Origin: Kryptolebias marmoratus
Taxonomy: Eukaryota; Chordata; Actinopteri; Cyprinodontiformes; Rivulidae
Length of the DNA: 64,000 nucleotides
Assembly: GCF_001649575.2 (NCBI RefSeq)
Contig: NC_051449.1
Location: 13,640,374 to 13,704,373, forward strand
Reading direction: 5' to 3'
The notes beneath the pieces are model-generated. The model did not search any database. It was not told the DNA's origin and worked only from the letters and a program-made list of their open reading frames with translations. This document shows positions 10,401 to 51,320 of the stretch, piece after piece; position 1 is the first letter of the stretch; the number at the start of each line of letters is the position of its first letter. Made by a program: the position numbers and the translations under genes.

Positions 10401-10533
10401 GAAGAGTCTGAGCGGACAGAACACGGCCACAGACCCTCCCGGGTTATCAGGAATGAACTTCTCTCCCACCTCCTCCTCCTCCTCTTCCTCCCCAAGCTCA
10501 CCTAGTAATGAAAATGCTGCCAGCAACTCGTAG
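4387..10533 (+). CDS. rnf126: E3 ubiquitin-protein ligase RNF126
   Basis: RNF126 is a cytosolic/nuclear RING-H2 ubiquitin ligase that, with BAG6, ubiquitinates mislocalised hydrophobic proteins and other clients. Nine exons join in phase to 312 residues, against 311 in human: 4387-4461, 6213-6271, 6350-6410, 6498-6736, 8011-8079, 8165-8234, 8393-8486, 8685-8800, 10378-10533. The N-terminal C2C2 zinc finger uses C13, C16, C29 and C32. The middle has an [12 protein letters not shown] block and YSARQPRGR ... GVPTLEG. The RING spans C228-C268 (CPVC ... CNHLFH ... C ... CPVC). The C-terminus is the family's serine run followed by [11 protein letters not shown]. The paralogue RNF115 lacks this N-terminus and tail. 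The ATG is preceded by AGAA, in good context. Confidence 0.96.
5093..6107 (-). mobile_element. 5'-truncated L1-like LINE in rnf126 intron 1
   Basis: A minus-strand frame from about 6087 to 5279 encodes the C-terminal part of an L1-clade ORF2 protein: [10 protein letters not shown], then [10 protein letters not shown], then a C-x2-C-x8-H-x4-C knuckle ([18 protein letters not shown]). An A14 tail (T14 on plus, 5093-5106) follows about 170 bp of 3' UTR. TCACATG flanks the element at 5086-5092 and 6108-6114 as a possible short target-site duplication. The last 218 codons are uninterrupted, so the insertion is fairly young, although it lacks the endonuclease and RT core. It is antisense to rnf126. 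Confidence 0.88.
6213..6271 (+). CDS. rnf126: rnf126 exon 2
   Basis: 59 nt. [18 protein letters not shown] completes the zinc finger. Strong T-rich acceptor ending TTTGTAG, donor GTAAGG. Confidence 0.95.
6350..6410 (+). CDS. rnf126: rnf126 exon 3 (NAGNAG acceptor)
   Basis: 61 nt from the distal AG. Encodes [21 protein letters not shown]. The acceptor is a CAGCAG tandem, so the exon may also begin at 6347 and add one serine in frame. Confidence 0.88.
6498..6736 (+). CDS. rnf126: rnf126 exon 4
   Basis: 239 nt. Encodes [15 protein letters not shown] through YSARQPRGR and HEGVPTLEG. The donor is read as GG|GTGAGA because that keeps phase into exon 5. Confidence 0.93.
6737..8010 (+). other. rnf126 intron 4
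   Basis: About 1.3 kb, AT-rich, with homopolymer A/T runs. I see no gene or clear repeat in it. Confidence 0.6.
8011..8079 (+). CDS. rnf126: rnf126 exon 5
   Basis: 69 nt. Encodes [19 protein letters not shown], then MGPW split by the intron. Acceptor ATTCAG, donor GTAAGT. Confidence 0.93.
8165..8234 (+). CDS. rnf126: rnf126 exon 6
   Basis: 70 nt. Encodes [20 protein letters not shown] then ITQ, nearly identical to the family. Acceptor CTCACAG, donor GTAAAA. Confidence 0.95.
8393..8486 (+). CDS. rnf126: rnf126 exon 7
   Basis: 94 nt. Encodes [20 protein letters not shown] and [11 protein letters not shown], the linker ahead of the RING. Acceptor TTAATAG, donor GTAAGT. Confidence 0.95.
8685..8800 (+). 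CDS. rnf126: rnf126 exon 8 (most of the RING)
   Basis: 116 nt. Encodes [11 protein letters not shown] ... [12 protein letters not shown] ... VPWLEQ, with six of the eight zinc ligands. Acceptor TGTACAG, donor GTATGT. Confidence 0.96.
8801..10377 (+). other. rnf126 intron 8
   Basis: About 1.6 kb separating the RING exon from the last exon. Contains one RFX X-box-like palindrome (9386-9399). Otherwise unremarkable. Confidence 0.6.
9386..9399. promoter_or_regulatory. RFX X-box-like motif
   Basis: GTTGCCATGGTTAC closely fits the palindromic RFX-factor X-box (GTNRCC-N0-3-RGYAAC). It lies in rnf126 intron 8. Function is not shown by sequence alone. Confidence 0.4.
10378..10533 (+). CDS. rnf126: rnf126 exon 9 (end of RING, tail, stop)
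   Basis: 52 codons including [14 protein letters not shown] supplies the last two cysteines, followed by [15 protein letters not shown], a serine run and SNENAASNS. Acceptor CTGGCAG. Confidence 0.95.
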   Translation, partial: HDTCPVCRKSLSGQNTATDPPGLSGMNFSPTSSSSSSSPSSPSNENAASNS

Positions 10534-11440
10534 ATTTTTCTGCCACCCCGTCTCCTCAGAAAGCACGCTAACCCCCCCGGTGAGACCCAACGGCTCCTCT
10601 CTCCAGCTGAAACCAGGACAGTTTTATGTCTCAATTTTCAGGGACAAACTTGACTTTAAGTCTTCATTCCCTCCCCTCTGTGCTGAACGGACGCTGGGTT
10701 CGTCTCCTGCTGCTGGTGTTACTGAGCGAATCAGGAGGTTAGATTGAGTTGAATTAAAGATCCTGAAATGAAAACAGTGGGATTGTTGTGACCAGACCTG
10801 AAGCAGAATTTAAACCAGAGGGGATTGTGTAAAATGCTCTCTTTTTAAAAACATTGCCTGTGACGGTTGACACCTTAGATTATTAGACAGGAAGCTTATT
10901 TTAATTCTTAGCCACTGTGCATCTAGTGGATCAAACAATCCTTTCGGGGAAAACCTTCAGTTTATGTGACTGATTTATTTTAATTTATTTGCATTTTTTA
11001 TTTTGCACAACATTCTGTCTGATCATGAGCGTGTGATTTTGGGTGGACTACTGTACAAAAGCAAGCAGGATGTTTCTTTTTTTTTTCAACTTTTTGCATA
11101 AATAGATCCTTGAAAATTTTTTTTTCTTTCTGTTTAATTTTTTTCTTCAGAGCCTACCAATACATTTGCTGTATCTTGACAAAGTGAAGACAGTTGCAGT
11201 TTAGCAGTGGACACCATTTTTATTCTACTAGTAGATAAAAAAAAAAAAAAAAAACGTACAAATGTGTGTGTGTGTGTGTGTTCACCAAAACACAAAACAA
11301 AGTATGTAAAATAAAACATAAGGATGGGATCATTTTACCTCTATGGAACTTGCCAAATGAATTTCACTAAACAAGTGTTATTTTATTTGCTGATTTTCTT
11401 TTTGTACAGTCACAATAAAGTGCTAAAAACAACAGATTCC
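10534..11440 (+). other. rnf126: rnf126 3' UTR
   Basis: Runs from the TAG to the AATAAA at 11414-11419 plus a usual cleavage distance. Contains an A18 run (11237-11254) and a (TG)9 run (11263-11280). The exact cleavage site is inferred. Confidence 0.65.
11414..11419 (+). terminator. rnf126 polyadenylation signal (AATAAA)
   Basis: Canonical AATAAA about 880 bp after the stop codon, followed by T/G-rich sequence (TTTAGTTGATGATGTG). It is the first canonical signal downstream of the stop. Confidence 0.6.
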
Positions 11441-13127
11441 AGACTTTAGTTGATGATGTGCGGCACAACTTCACCTGCTGTCAAGGAGCACGAAAAGGAG
11501 GAGAACAACTCCAGCTACACTCAGTAACTTCACTGATTGAAAGATGCATTTTTGTTTGCGGCATTAAGGGATTTGTAGATTTGCAGTGTTCAGTTTCACG
11601 CCTGTGAACAGATGTGGGGAGCTCTAAATTACCTCCCTTTTTGTTTTGGGATTAGAATAAAAAATGCCAAAATTACAGATGAAAGAAATCTAATGTGGCT
11701 TTAGCACTCAGTGTGAAATTACTTTAATTGTTTTTAATCAAAGCATTTAAGTAAGTAAAACAGGAATGAGTGTGATGTGTTTCCCTCTAAAGAACAGCTG
11801 AATCCTTGTTTATAGAACAATTATATCAGGTTATTTCTGCAGGCAAGAATGATTCATGTCTTACTGTTGCAGCGGAGCTAAAAAGTCTTCGACTGAAGAT
11901 GTGCCGTTGGGTCGTCGGCACATGATGCAGAGGGTTCGTGGTCGCCGTCATTATTTTAAGCAGCTTGTTCAGCATTCTTCCTCCATTAATCAACTCTGTG
12001 GACTCTCCAGTGCAGAACTAAGATGTCTTTTTTTTCTTAAATCAGCTTGATTAGTTTCTGAAGTCATTGACTCAGAAAGAAACTGAACTTTTCCTCATGA
12101 ATGAAGAATCTGCTCTGTCCCTTCCTGTAAACAGACACCTGTTCGGTCTGTTCTCCAGATCAACACCCAGGTATCTCCGCTGCCTCGCTCTCTAAAAAAC
12201 GGTGTTTGTTTTATTCATCCCAATGTTTACTAAATGAGTTTGTTTATGCCAGTGCGACAAAGCATCAAACCAGTTGTCTGTCACTGACTCACACTGAGTC
12301 TGTCTGTCTGTTTTCTTTTTTTTTCATAGATGATGGAGATGTGGATTGGACAGGAAGTTTGAGGTGTACAGGGTGAAAACAAACAAAGAGAACAACCCCC
12401 TGTGCTGCTCTCAGCCTCCTCAGTCCCTCAAACTGTGATCTGCCTTTTTAATAAACCAGGTGGATGACTGGGTTTGTAGTTGTCTGCAGTCATTTAGCCA
12501 GGATGAATTACATTTCCCCCAAACCAGAAAACTTTTGACAAAGCTCTGAAATTGAGGAGGTTTTGTAAGATTCCACAGAGCAGGTCATGACCCAGGATGA
12601 CACCACCTGGATCTGCAGCCTCTGTGTGTTGTTCTGCTGTCGTTGCGTCTCCAGATTTTCTACCTCCTTGCTTTCATTTCAGCTTTATCTGAACACTCAT
12701 TTATCACTCTCAGCCTCCCATCTTCAGGACTTTTGTCTTGTTCAACAACTTCTTCAAGTCACCGGTGATCCATAGCTCGTTATTGGAGAAAATATCGGAC
12801 TACTGGTGGTTATAACATTTGCATAGAAGAAATAAAACATATTTGGTTTGCTCTGGTGGAACTGACAAAGAATTGAAAAGTTTGACGTTTAGCAGAAACA
12901 AAGATCTTCAAAGATCACCATGATGTTTGTAACATGGTAACAACTGAACTGATGATGAGCATGCAGTATCTGCAGAAGGTGAAGGTGAAATATACTGTAT
13001 ATACACCGCGTAAAAGTCTTAAAGTCAAAGAGACGGTTGATATAAAACAAATTAAAGTCAAATAGGAAATTTGCATCCTTTGCACTCTCTCTCGTAAGCC
13101 ACAGTTAAAACCTCATTTAATTAAACC

Positions 13128-13215
13128 TCACTCAGTTCAGTTTATTTATGCAGCACTAATTCACAGCAGAAACCATCTCTGAGCACTTTACTGAGAAAGT
13201 AAACAAGTTCAGTTC
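13128..13215 (+). repeat. Diverged teleost interspersed repeat fragment
   Basis: Contains CAGTTCAGTTTATTTATG followed by GCAC-AATTCACA and GAGCACTTTA, the layout of a very common fish repeat ('TTTATTTATATAGCGCCAATTCACA ... CAAGGCACTTTA' type). Recognition is from memory and the copy is degraded. Confidence 0.45.
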
Positions 13216-13383
13216 AAATCCAGTTACATGCAGTCCAGTCTGATTATTACTGGTGCAGCTCGCCTTCATTGAAAGTGACACACCGCATGAACACGTTTCA
13301 GTTTTGGTATAAATACAGACGATGAGTCACCATTAACACAAAATCCAGACTGTGATGACGACTCTGTAAAAAGCTCATGCCTG

Positions 13384-13916
13384 CAGACTAAAAGCTGCTG
13401 GGTTATTTTGATAACTCAGTTTCTGGGTTACAGCTGTCTGGTCACAGGTTGGTGTGGTTTGACCCAATATTGGCTGAAAACGTTCGACCCAGTGGTCGGG
13501 TCAGAGATGAGCCGGGTCACTCTTCACAGTCCACCATTTTAAGCTACAAGTTAAACAAATCCGACCTGACTGGACCTCCACTTTAAGATGTAATGAGTAA
13601 ATGTAAGATGGCAAAAACAACTACTGAAAAGATGTTTAACCTGGTTGGCTTTGTTAACAACTTCAGTTTCTATTAGACAGTGACTTCAGGTTCCTAAATT
13701 AACATTAGTTGGTGTAATTATCTAATAAGGCAGATTTTGGGTTGTTCTTCTAAACTCAACGTTTTAGTTTTAGTTCAGATTCAACAAACTTGTCATATTA
13801 ACCCAAGTTTTAGGTAGAAAACGTAGTTTAGTACACTGGGTCGAGCACATCTCTGCTGAGTGAAAACTACTCCGGGTTGGCTCGGTTCAAATTTTAACCC
13901 AGCAGTTTTTAGTGTG
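13384..13916. mobile_element. MITE-like element with 22-bp terminal inverted repeats
   Basis: The left end (13384-13405) and the reverse complement of the right end (13895-13916) match at 20 of 22 positions, with core ACTAAAA-CTGCTGGGTTA. Both subterminal parts are rich in GGGTT/AACCC words. The 533-bp interior has no coding potential. No target-site duplication is evident. This is most likely a non-autonomous DNA transposon. Confidence 0.65.
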
Positions 13917-16260
13917 TGGAGAGAGAAAAATAATATTTCTGATCAGTGAGTTATAAACACGAACAAATAAAAAATAAACAGAAAAAAAAAATGAAAACAA
14001 TAAAGGTAAATCGTTAATCAATAAAAATCTATTCAAAGTTTTGCTGTCTATTTAGGTCAAAACTAAGAAACTCTGAAGAGTCTTATGAAAACCTCCTGAA
14101 AGGAAGCATTACGTTACATTTAGGTGAAAGTATAACAAACATCTTTTCATTAGACATTCCCGTGGAGCCTGGACATTTTTAACTGTGATTAAGGAGCAGG
14201 TGGCGGGTGAGTCACTGCACAGACCTGTGAGCTATGAAATCAAACAGAATAACAAATGAATTTTTATTAGTGAAGCTTTCAAAGTAGTTAGCATTAATAG
14301 ATGAGGTGTTGCCACCCACTACAAATAGAAAAGGCTGTTGGCTTGGATTCTGTGTCTTATTTACGCCACCTTGACGGAGCAGGAGCTCTGATGGAGACAT
14401 AATTAGCAGGAAGTTCAGTGTGTTTTAAAACTGTGGGAAGGCTTTCACATGAAGTCACTCCCTCTCATTTGTTTTCAGGACATTTGAGTCTTTTTTTTCC
14501 CCCACCACACTAATAAGGTCATCACTTCATCTTCCGTATATAGGTTAACACACTTCACTTTGATCAATGGATAAACTTTATTAGGATGTACTGTCTCCAC
14601 CTGTGCACCAAAACATGTTTCCAGGCCAATAACCACTTGGTTAGTTTGGAAAAGTTTTTTTTTCTGCATTTTTTATTTATTTTTTGTTTATAATTTATTG
14701 ATAACTATTACAGAGCATCCCATCGCGGCTGCAGCTGCAAACTTTTAACTAATGAGGGAAAATAAACAGAGAAAGTTGCAACAGATGATGCTCATAATCT
14801 CGATGACAAAAGATATTTAAAGGATTGGGGGTGTTGCAAATCTTTTACCTGGCCTTTGTGATATTTTTACTCGGCAGATGACAACTATTGCTTTATACAG
14901 AAACGTGTATAAGTGGCCAAAATTAGGATAAACTCAAACTAGATCAAAGAAAACAGGCTAACTGCTTTATCTCCACTCTGGTGAAAGACCACTCGATTAT
15001 CGTGGCCTAGATGTGTAAGGATGGTGCACATGTTGCTTCGACTTATGGCACAAAAATACATTCAGAGTATCGTGGTGCAGTTCCTGATGCCCACAGTGTA
15101 CATTTTACTTGTGTAAAACCAGCTCAGTTATTTAGACAAACAAGTACAAATTATACAATGCACGGTCCATTTATGACTCACCCTCACCTGTTACCAATTT
15201 ATCATCAGATTGAATTTGAGGTAAACTTTTCTGTTTATTTCTGACCCTTTTTCAACTTTTCAGTGACGTGAAACTTTTTATTTGTTTAAATAATATGGTG
15301 TAGAGATAATTGGGTGAAGAGAGTAAAATTTATTCTCTTTCTACATGTTGTAATTTATTGTACCTTTTATAAAAGCTTGAATAAAATGATAAATATTTGG
15401 TATCAAAGCCCTGAGGCTCCCATTAATGTTTTGTTTCTTTTTGTGAGTTTTCAGTTATTCAGATAAATATCAAACCAAAATGAGTGAAATGAACCAATGA
15501 CTTAACTTGCAACTGTAGTGTTTAGTGTAAAAAAACATAGGTTTATACTTTATTTCTTTAAATCATAAAAATATATGATAAATATGATTTATTCAGTTTG
15601 AAAGTACACCTCAGTCACTGATTGGACTACATGTTTACATGCACGAATGATTCCCAAACTGGTCAATTGTTTGAGTTTGTGAGAGCTGCTGGTTATTGTT
15701 TTCAAACCAGTGCTTAAATTAAACAAAAGCTAAACATAGAAGGTGGTGGGGGGTTTGCATGAACTTAGAATTAGTTTCTTCCTGTGCCATCACAAAGAAC
15801 CAGTACCGGTACAAATGTATATATTTGGATGCAAACAACTGACATAACTTCATCTTAGACAATTTGGACTCTTCTGAACCTCAGAAAATCTTGACAATGT
15901 AGGAACAAAATGCTTCACATCTCGTCTCACCCGTCATCCACCTGCATGGCCGCTAGAGGGCGCTAAACATCTGATCAGGGTAACACTGATCAAAAGGAAC
16001 TTGTCACTGTCAAAACTAAAACACATGACTTCATTTGAATGTTTATTAACACGTGGCAATTAAACTCTAGATGTTATTGGGCTGTATGTGGTGACAAACA
16101 GCGATTATGTGGATACAGGAAGTCACTAAGACCTCATTTTGAAACAGCCCTTTAAAAATGAGTGAAATAAAAAATATTTCTATTTGACCACAAAACCAGG
16201 GGTTCATTTCATTCGATTTTTGACACAGTGACTGAGGAAATAAGAGCATTAGTTTGCAAA

Positions 16261-16393
16261 AAAGTCACGTCCAGCCCTCCCTCCCTCCGTCCCTTCTTTT
16301 CTCTCTCTGTCCCCTCTCCTCTCCATATCCCCCCTCTCTCTGATTGGCTTTCTTCAAAGATAATTGGAGGCAAAATCCAGAGTGCTCAATGTC
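16261..16393 (+). promoter_or_regulatory. hcn2 proximal upstream region / 5' UTR
   Basis: A C/T-rich strip (16267-16340) with repeated CCCTCC and CTCTCT, then TGATTGGCT, an inverted CCAAT box, at about 16341. It lies 30-130 bp before the hcn2 ATG, at the edge of the GC-rich first exon. This suggests a TATA-less CpG-type promoter. The start site is unknown. Confidence 0.4.
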
Positions 16394-46223
<29,830 letters not shown>

Positions 46224-49200
46224 CCCTGGTGGAGTTCAGGAATGAGGCCTTTTTTTTGTAGGAGAATCTGTTTGGTTAAGGTCAGTCCAGCTGATGTCTC
46301 AGCTCGCAAATTGACCAATCAGCTACTGCCAGCACCACTGGTCATTTGACCTGGATGCACTGTGTGCTGGCCTCAGCAGAAAGAAAAGAGCTACTCAACG
46401 TCTAGGAACACTTTGGCAAGAAGGAGTCTATACAAATATACTAGAATAAAGTTAAGGTCGAACTGGTCTGGTCTACTGTGCCAGCACTTTTAGTCTTAGT
46501 ATCACCCCTTTCACTCTGCTTCCAAACACCTACTGCATATCGCTGTCTTTACTGTAAAGATATGAAGAAAAGTATGATTAATGTACCTATTGCATACTGT
46601 GTAGAATCCATGCAATGCAATCTAGCAGGAGCTGGACTTAAAAATGAAAATCAGGGACTTGAGGTCAAATGACAATGACATTTTAAAAAAATGTTTTGAG
46701 TGTAATTTTTTTTTCTTGTATAAGCTGTCGTAGCAAAAGAACACTCATCTTCATATTGTTTGAAATAGTAGTGGAATTAGTGTTTTAGACCGCTGGTCGA
46801 TCTTACATCAGTGTGTAAATAGCTGCTGAAAAAAGTAAGGAAGGATATTATATTCATTGTATCTACCTAAACCAAAGTTGAGCTTAAACACCAAGTCTGG
46901 TTGTGTCTGTATCAACAACAAAAAAAAGAATCATAGAAGAAAATGCCATTTATTTAACTGCCTTGATTCAACATTAGAAGCCATATATTTGGTTTGCGTG
47001 TATGTAAATGTATGGATGTAAGTGTGTGTGTGTGTGTGTGTGTGTGTGGGTTTGTTGATATGTTTTGGTTCCATTTTCAGATAAGGGACTCACACTCTCC
47101 ATGATGCATCGTCAAGCTTGACTGGTTTGACGTGCTGACGGTGGCACTGCCCTGATTTCATGAATCATCTGAGACGTGGTCAGCTGTTTGCTCAACATAC
47201 TGATTGTAACCTTAAAGGCAAAGATGGTTAAATAATCTGAGCTTTACTGAAAGGAAACATTTGTGAACAACCCATACTGTATACTTGCTTGTTTCTGTCT
47301 AGGTTCATCGATAAACACATGCAATATAATTCTGCAATACTCTACCCCGCCTATATATAAATACATATATAAATATAAATATCTATACTTATGCTGTACA
47401 GGAAAGTGTTTCTTTACGTTTTCTTTTTAATGTAAAATCTTAAAGAATCCAGCAGCTGTTGTGGCTTCACTTGAGGTATTGTAATCCAGTGACCATGTTG
47501 TTACCTTAACCAAAAATGTTTGAGGGGATGAATGGATATGTTGCAGTGCCATTTTTCTTTTTTTAAAACAGACTGGACAAACATCTTAAAACTGGTTTAA
47601 AATTGGGAATCCATTTTGGAGCTCAGAAAGTCAGATCCTTCCTCAGAAATGCCATTTTGAAGCCCATTTTAAAATATTTATTTGGTAAGTTAAATAAGGG
47701 AGTTGGGGTGGGCAATATGGGGCACAAATGCCTCACTTGTATAAAATCTTTATGTGCCCAAATCACCCAATACTTTGGTGAATGTCTCTCCTTTTAGAGC
47801 CGCAACAATTCTTTGGTTGAAAAAAACGAGACTGGGCCGAGGCTTTAGTTAATTTTATTCTAAACGTTCTGATCCTGTTGAACCTAAAAATCCTTCTCTT
47901 GCTGAATGTATGCCATATGAGAAGGAAGACAGCTGATCAGTTATAAACTGCCATGTAAATAAAACAACAGAAATTTAAGAAGGATTTTATGATGCAAAAG
48001 GGGGGTGGGCATTGCTGTATGAGGTGCTGAGTGTCTGCATGATCTTTTTTGGGGGGGATCTGTTGATGCCTATCGGGGTTGAACATCGCTGTATTTAATA
48101 TTTTATGCTACAACCTTATCCCCAGAGCTAACATAAGAGGATGCATTTTTTAAGGAAAAAGTTTATTTCTTGTAATGGGCGTGAATGAGAGTGAGTTGTT
48201 ACCGCTTCGAACTCCTCTGTCCAAAGTGAGCACTGAGGACATCCAGTTAAGCACCTTGTGTTGCACTACAACCTTGCAATCAAAACAAAAATCAATGCGC
48301 CGTTCTCCTGAAACGGTTGCCGTACTTCTCCTGGATCCGCTATCTGGTTAAAGTGTGAGGACAAATAAAGGGAATCCAATTGGGATCGTAAATAGGCAGC
48401 TGATTCATTGTGTTAAGCAAACACAGCGTCCAACTTTTGCAGCTCTGAACATTGATCCGGAGCCAAACTGTAAAATCAATCCAATGGACATTTCACTCAG
48501 GTTTGCTACCTTTCCAGAGACATGTATTGATTGCTGCAATGTGGCTTTTTATTCATTTATGTAGACTTGTTGATTGAACCATCTCAGATCAAAAAAAATC
48601 CCTTTGGATTCTGATTGGCACGGAGGAGGATGTAGTGAAGTTATATCCCTGAGATAGTTGTTAGCATAACTTTCTGCTGAGAGCTGTGTAAGTCTTAAAA
48701 CAAGGTGCGGCTGATTGTTTTTATCCAAGGGCTTCATTACATGGCTTGTAAACCCTGGCTTATTGTTACAGTAGGACAGCCACAGTTTCCGTTTCTCTTT
48801 CATCAAAAACATGCACTAAATAAACCTTGTTCTTTGTCATTTCTGGGTTACAATGCTGTGTTCCCATTCCATTAGCAGCAAAGGAACTTTGTATTGTTTG
48901 TTTCTACATTTTTTTCCTATGGGAAAGGTACATGCCAAAACTCCAATATGATTGTGAATGAAGTCTATTTGAGTCAACGGTTTTTGTGCGCTTCAGTACT
49001 GTTCAAGTGTGATCGGTCGGTCCTTCCCCCCTCTTTCTTTTTGCTAATACCAGAGTTTGCCCTATTAAGCTGCTATCAAGACTGTGCAGATATTATTTGA
49101 ATGAGTCCACAGTCAGTGAGAGCAAGACGGACGACGAGTAAAGAGCTAATGTTTCAGGCAATATCAGGCACAGTCTCTGTTTGATTACATCCACGTTTCG

Positions 49201-51320
49201 AGACATGTAGTGCGTAAGTCACTCCCACTCAAAGAACAGCGACCCAGACATTTTGATCACTCTGTTTGAACCCTCAGCCATGAGCCAGACACAGTGCTGG
49301 CCAAGCACATACTGCCAGTTTATCTGTGTCACGAGTGTGTTCAGTCCGTTGGCTTTGAACCAACACTGGTAGGTGTGTATTGTGCTGTGTTTGCTAGATG
49401 ATGAGGGTTTAAAGAGTGAACGTTTATTAGTTCTTCTGGACCTTTGCTGTGAAGTGGGTCTGAACTTCCTCACACATGTTTGACACTGACTGACAATTAT
49501 TGAGAATATCAAAGCTTCAAACTTCTCATTCTTGCTGTACCAGATATTAAGAGTACTGAATGCCTTGGTGTTGATATGTTAGCAAATCAGGGTATTATTT
49601 TTGTTTGTTTATCTATCTTCGATTGATCAGTCTATTTCATTTGGTGTGTTGTTTTTTTCCATTTATTTATACAATGTGCCCTGTGCACATGGACTGTATA
49701 TACCTTGTGCCTAGTACATCTAGTTTCCACATAGTCTATTTTTGTGGTATGTATGTGCCTGTAAAAATGCAAATGTGTGTTTTTATTTCCAACTTGCAAT
49801 ATATGTAAAAAGAAAACATTAGTTGAAGGCTAGTATTGCTGAATTACAATGACAATGTCAATATTTATAATTTTCCCTGATACGGGAAACACAAAATTGC
49901 ACATTTTTGTTGGGTTGAACCTTCCAACACCATGCGCGCTGTACTCTGTACTTTCATGTTCTGTACATATGGTATACACAGAGCTGTGGAGAACCTTGTT
50001 GTGGTTTACCACGACCTGTTGTATAAGACCTTTTCTACGGTGAGAGGGTGAGCTCTGACTGGCTCCTGGTGGATTTCGGCAGTCTAGACATTAGCTTAGA
50101 TAATTTGCTCTCATTAAAGAGCTCCAAATGATTGAAAATAAAAAGCTAAATTGTGGAAATGCTTGCACAATATTTAAAAAAATAACAATCTGTGCATATA
50201 CTGGGAAATGGTAGTTAAAATGTGCTGTTGCACAGTTTTCTCACACTGATGTTGGTTGCACACTGATCTAGAATTTGCCATAAAAGAAAATAAAAAAACA
50301 AGAGTGAATCTGACTCTTGAGCCACCGCAGTCTTGAGCCTGACTCCCGATTGAGTTACCTGACAGAAAAAGCAGAGTGCATGCTTGTATTTTTCTTATCT
50401 AAGAAGAGTTCTTTGTAAGATTCTTTGTGGGACCTTCAAATCTAGACATTGTTGTGTACTAACTACTGTACAAAAATTTTATTTAGTCTAACAGTTAAAC
50501 TTTTGTGTCGTAGCTACTGTAGCCTGCTTAACTTACCTAAGCCTTCTCTCTGCTTCAGGACTCTGTGTGCTTGAGTTTGTGTGCGCGTGTGTGTGTTCCT
50601 GTGCCTTTCCTTCTATAATGTTGGTCCCACTTGAGAATATGATGCCATTTAGGGATTTGACACCCACACGTGATGCTGAGAGATGCCAGCACAAAGTGAA
50701 AATTTTTAAATGGCCACGACCATAACTGCTCCACACATAAAAGAAAAAAGAAAAAGAAACGCTGAAAACTCTTACTAGAAATGACTCTAGCACATCCCTA
50801 GACTTAGTAGCATTCCACAGCCTACACAAACTGCTTGGTGTGGGCATCCAGACAAACTTTACCAGCACCATGTAGACGACAGCACAGATATCTGATACAG
50901 CACGTGTTCGCTCTTTCTGAAGGCCAGTCTGCAACCATCTCAGGCTGTGCTCGGCTTCTGCTCATAAAAAAAAAGGTTGAAGTATTACCCAACTCCAGCT
51001 CTGTCTTAAGTTGATGTCTACAATCCAGGCTCAACTCAGCTCCTTGCCCAGGCTACAGCGCTCCCAAATCAGTCTCAAAGGATCAGGGGGGGTGATTGTC
51101 CAGTCTCTTAAGACTGTGATGCACAGCTGATGGCGGGGGCATGGAGCAGATTTGATCCTGTGTCCAAAAGGCTGTCTTGTCCACCACCTCTGCTGGCCGA
51201 CAATGCAGAGCCACACCCTGGTCTATCTCAATAAGCTGGTCTGTCAGTCAGTGGCAATGTTGTTTAAGCATTCGTAAACAGACAATACATTGTTGTGCAA
51301 TAAAAAGATGAGCGCATTGG
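46224..51320 (+). other. hcn2: hcn2 3' UTR (probable, about 5.1 kb)
   Basis: The stretch after the TGA is T-rich on the sense strand and free of recognisable mobile elements. It carries several poly(A) signals: 46445, 47958, 48819, 50137 and 51299. Two Pumilio-type TGTAAATA sites lie at 46814-46821 and 47954-47961. A (GT)13 run is at 47022-47048. The last signal is followed by strong GU-rich sequence. The extent is inferred; shorter isoforms are likely. Confidence 0.5.
51299..51304 (+). terminator. Distal hcn2 polyadenylation signal candidate
   Basis: AATAAA followed within 30-60 nt by TTTGTGTGAATTTTT and CATTGTGTGTCTTT, a textbook GU/U-rich downstream element. It is the strongest of the candidate signals after the hcn2 stop. 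Confidence 0.5.

Larger units (their letters stand above)
11441..16260. other. Intergenic region between rnf126 and hcn2
   Basis: No exon with family similarity was recognised on either strand. The region holds two small adjacent hairpins (11886-11923), a diverged teleost repeat (13128-13215) and a MITE-like element (13384-13916). The rest is AT-rich single-copy-looking DNA, some of which may be hcn2 upstream regulatory sequence. Confidence 0.6.

Noticed and set aside
16364..16393. Upstream extension of the hcn2 frame with a TTG start
   Set aside because: There is no ATG in those 30 nt and a stop precedes it at 16361. The ATG at 16394 is the natural start.
46445..46450. First AATAAA after the hcn2 stop as the sole transcript end
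   Set aside because: It is possible, but it lacks a strong GU-rich downstream element, while later signals are better. Kept as one of several sites.
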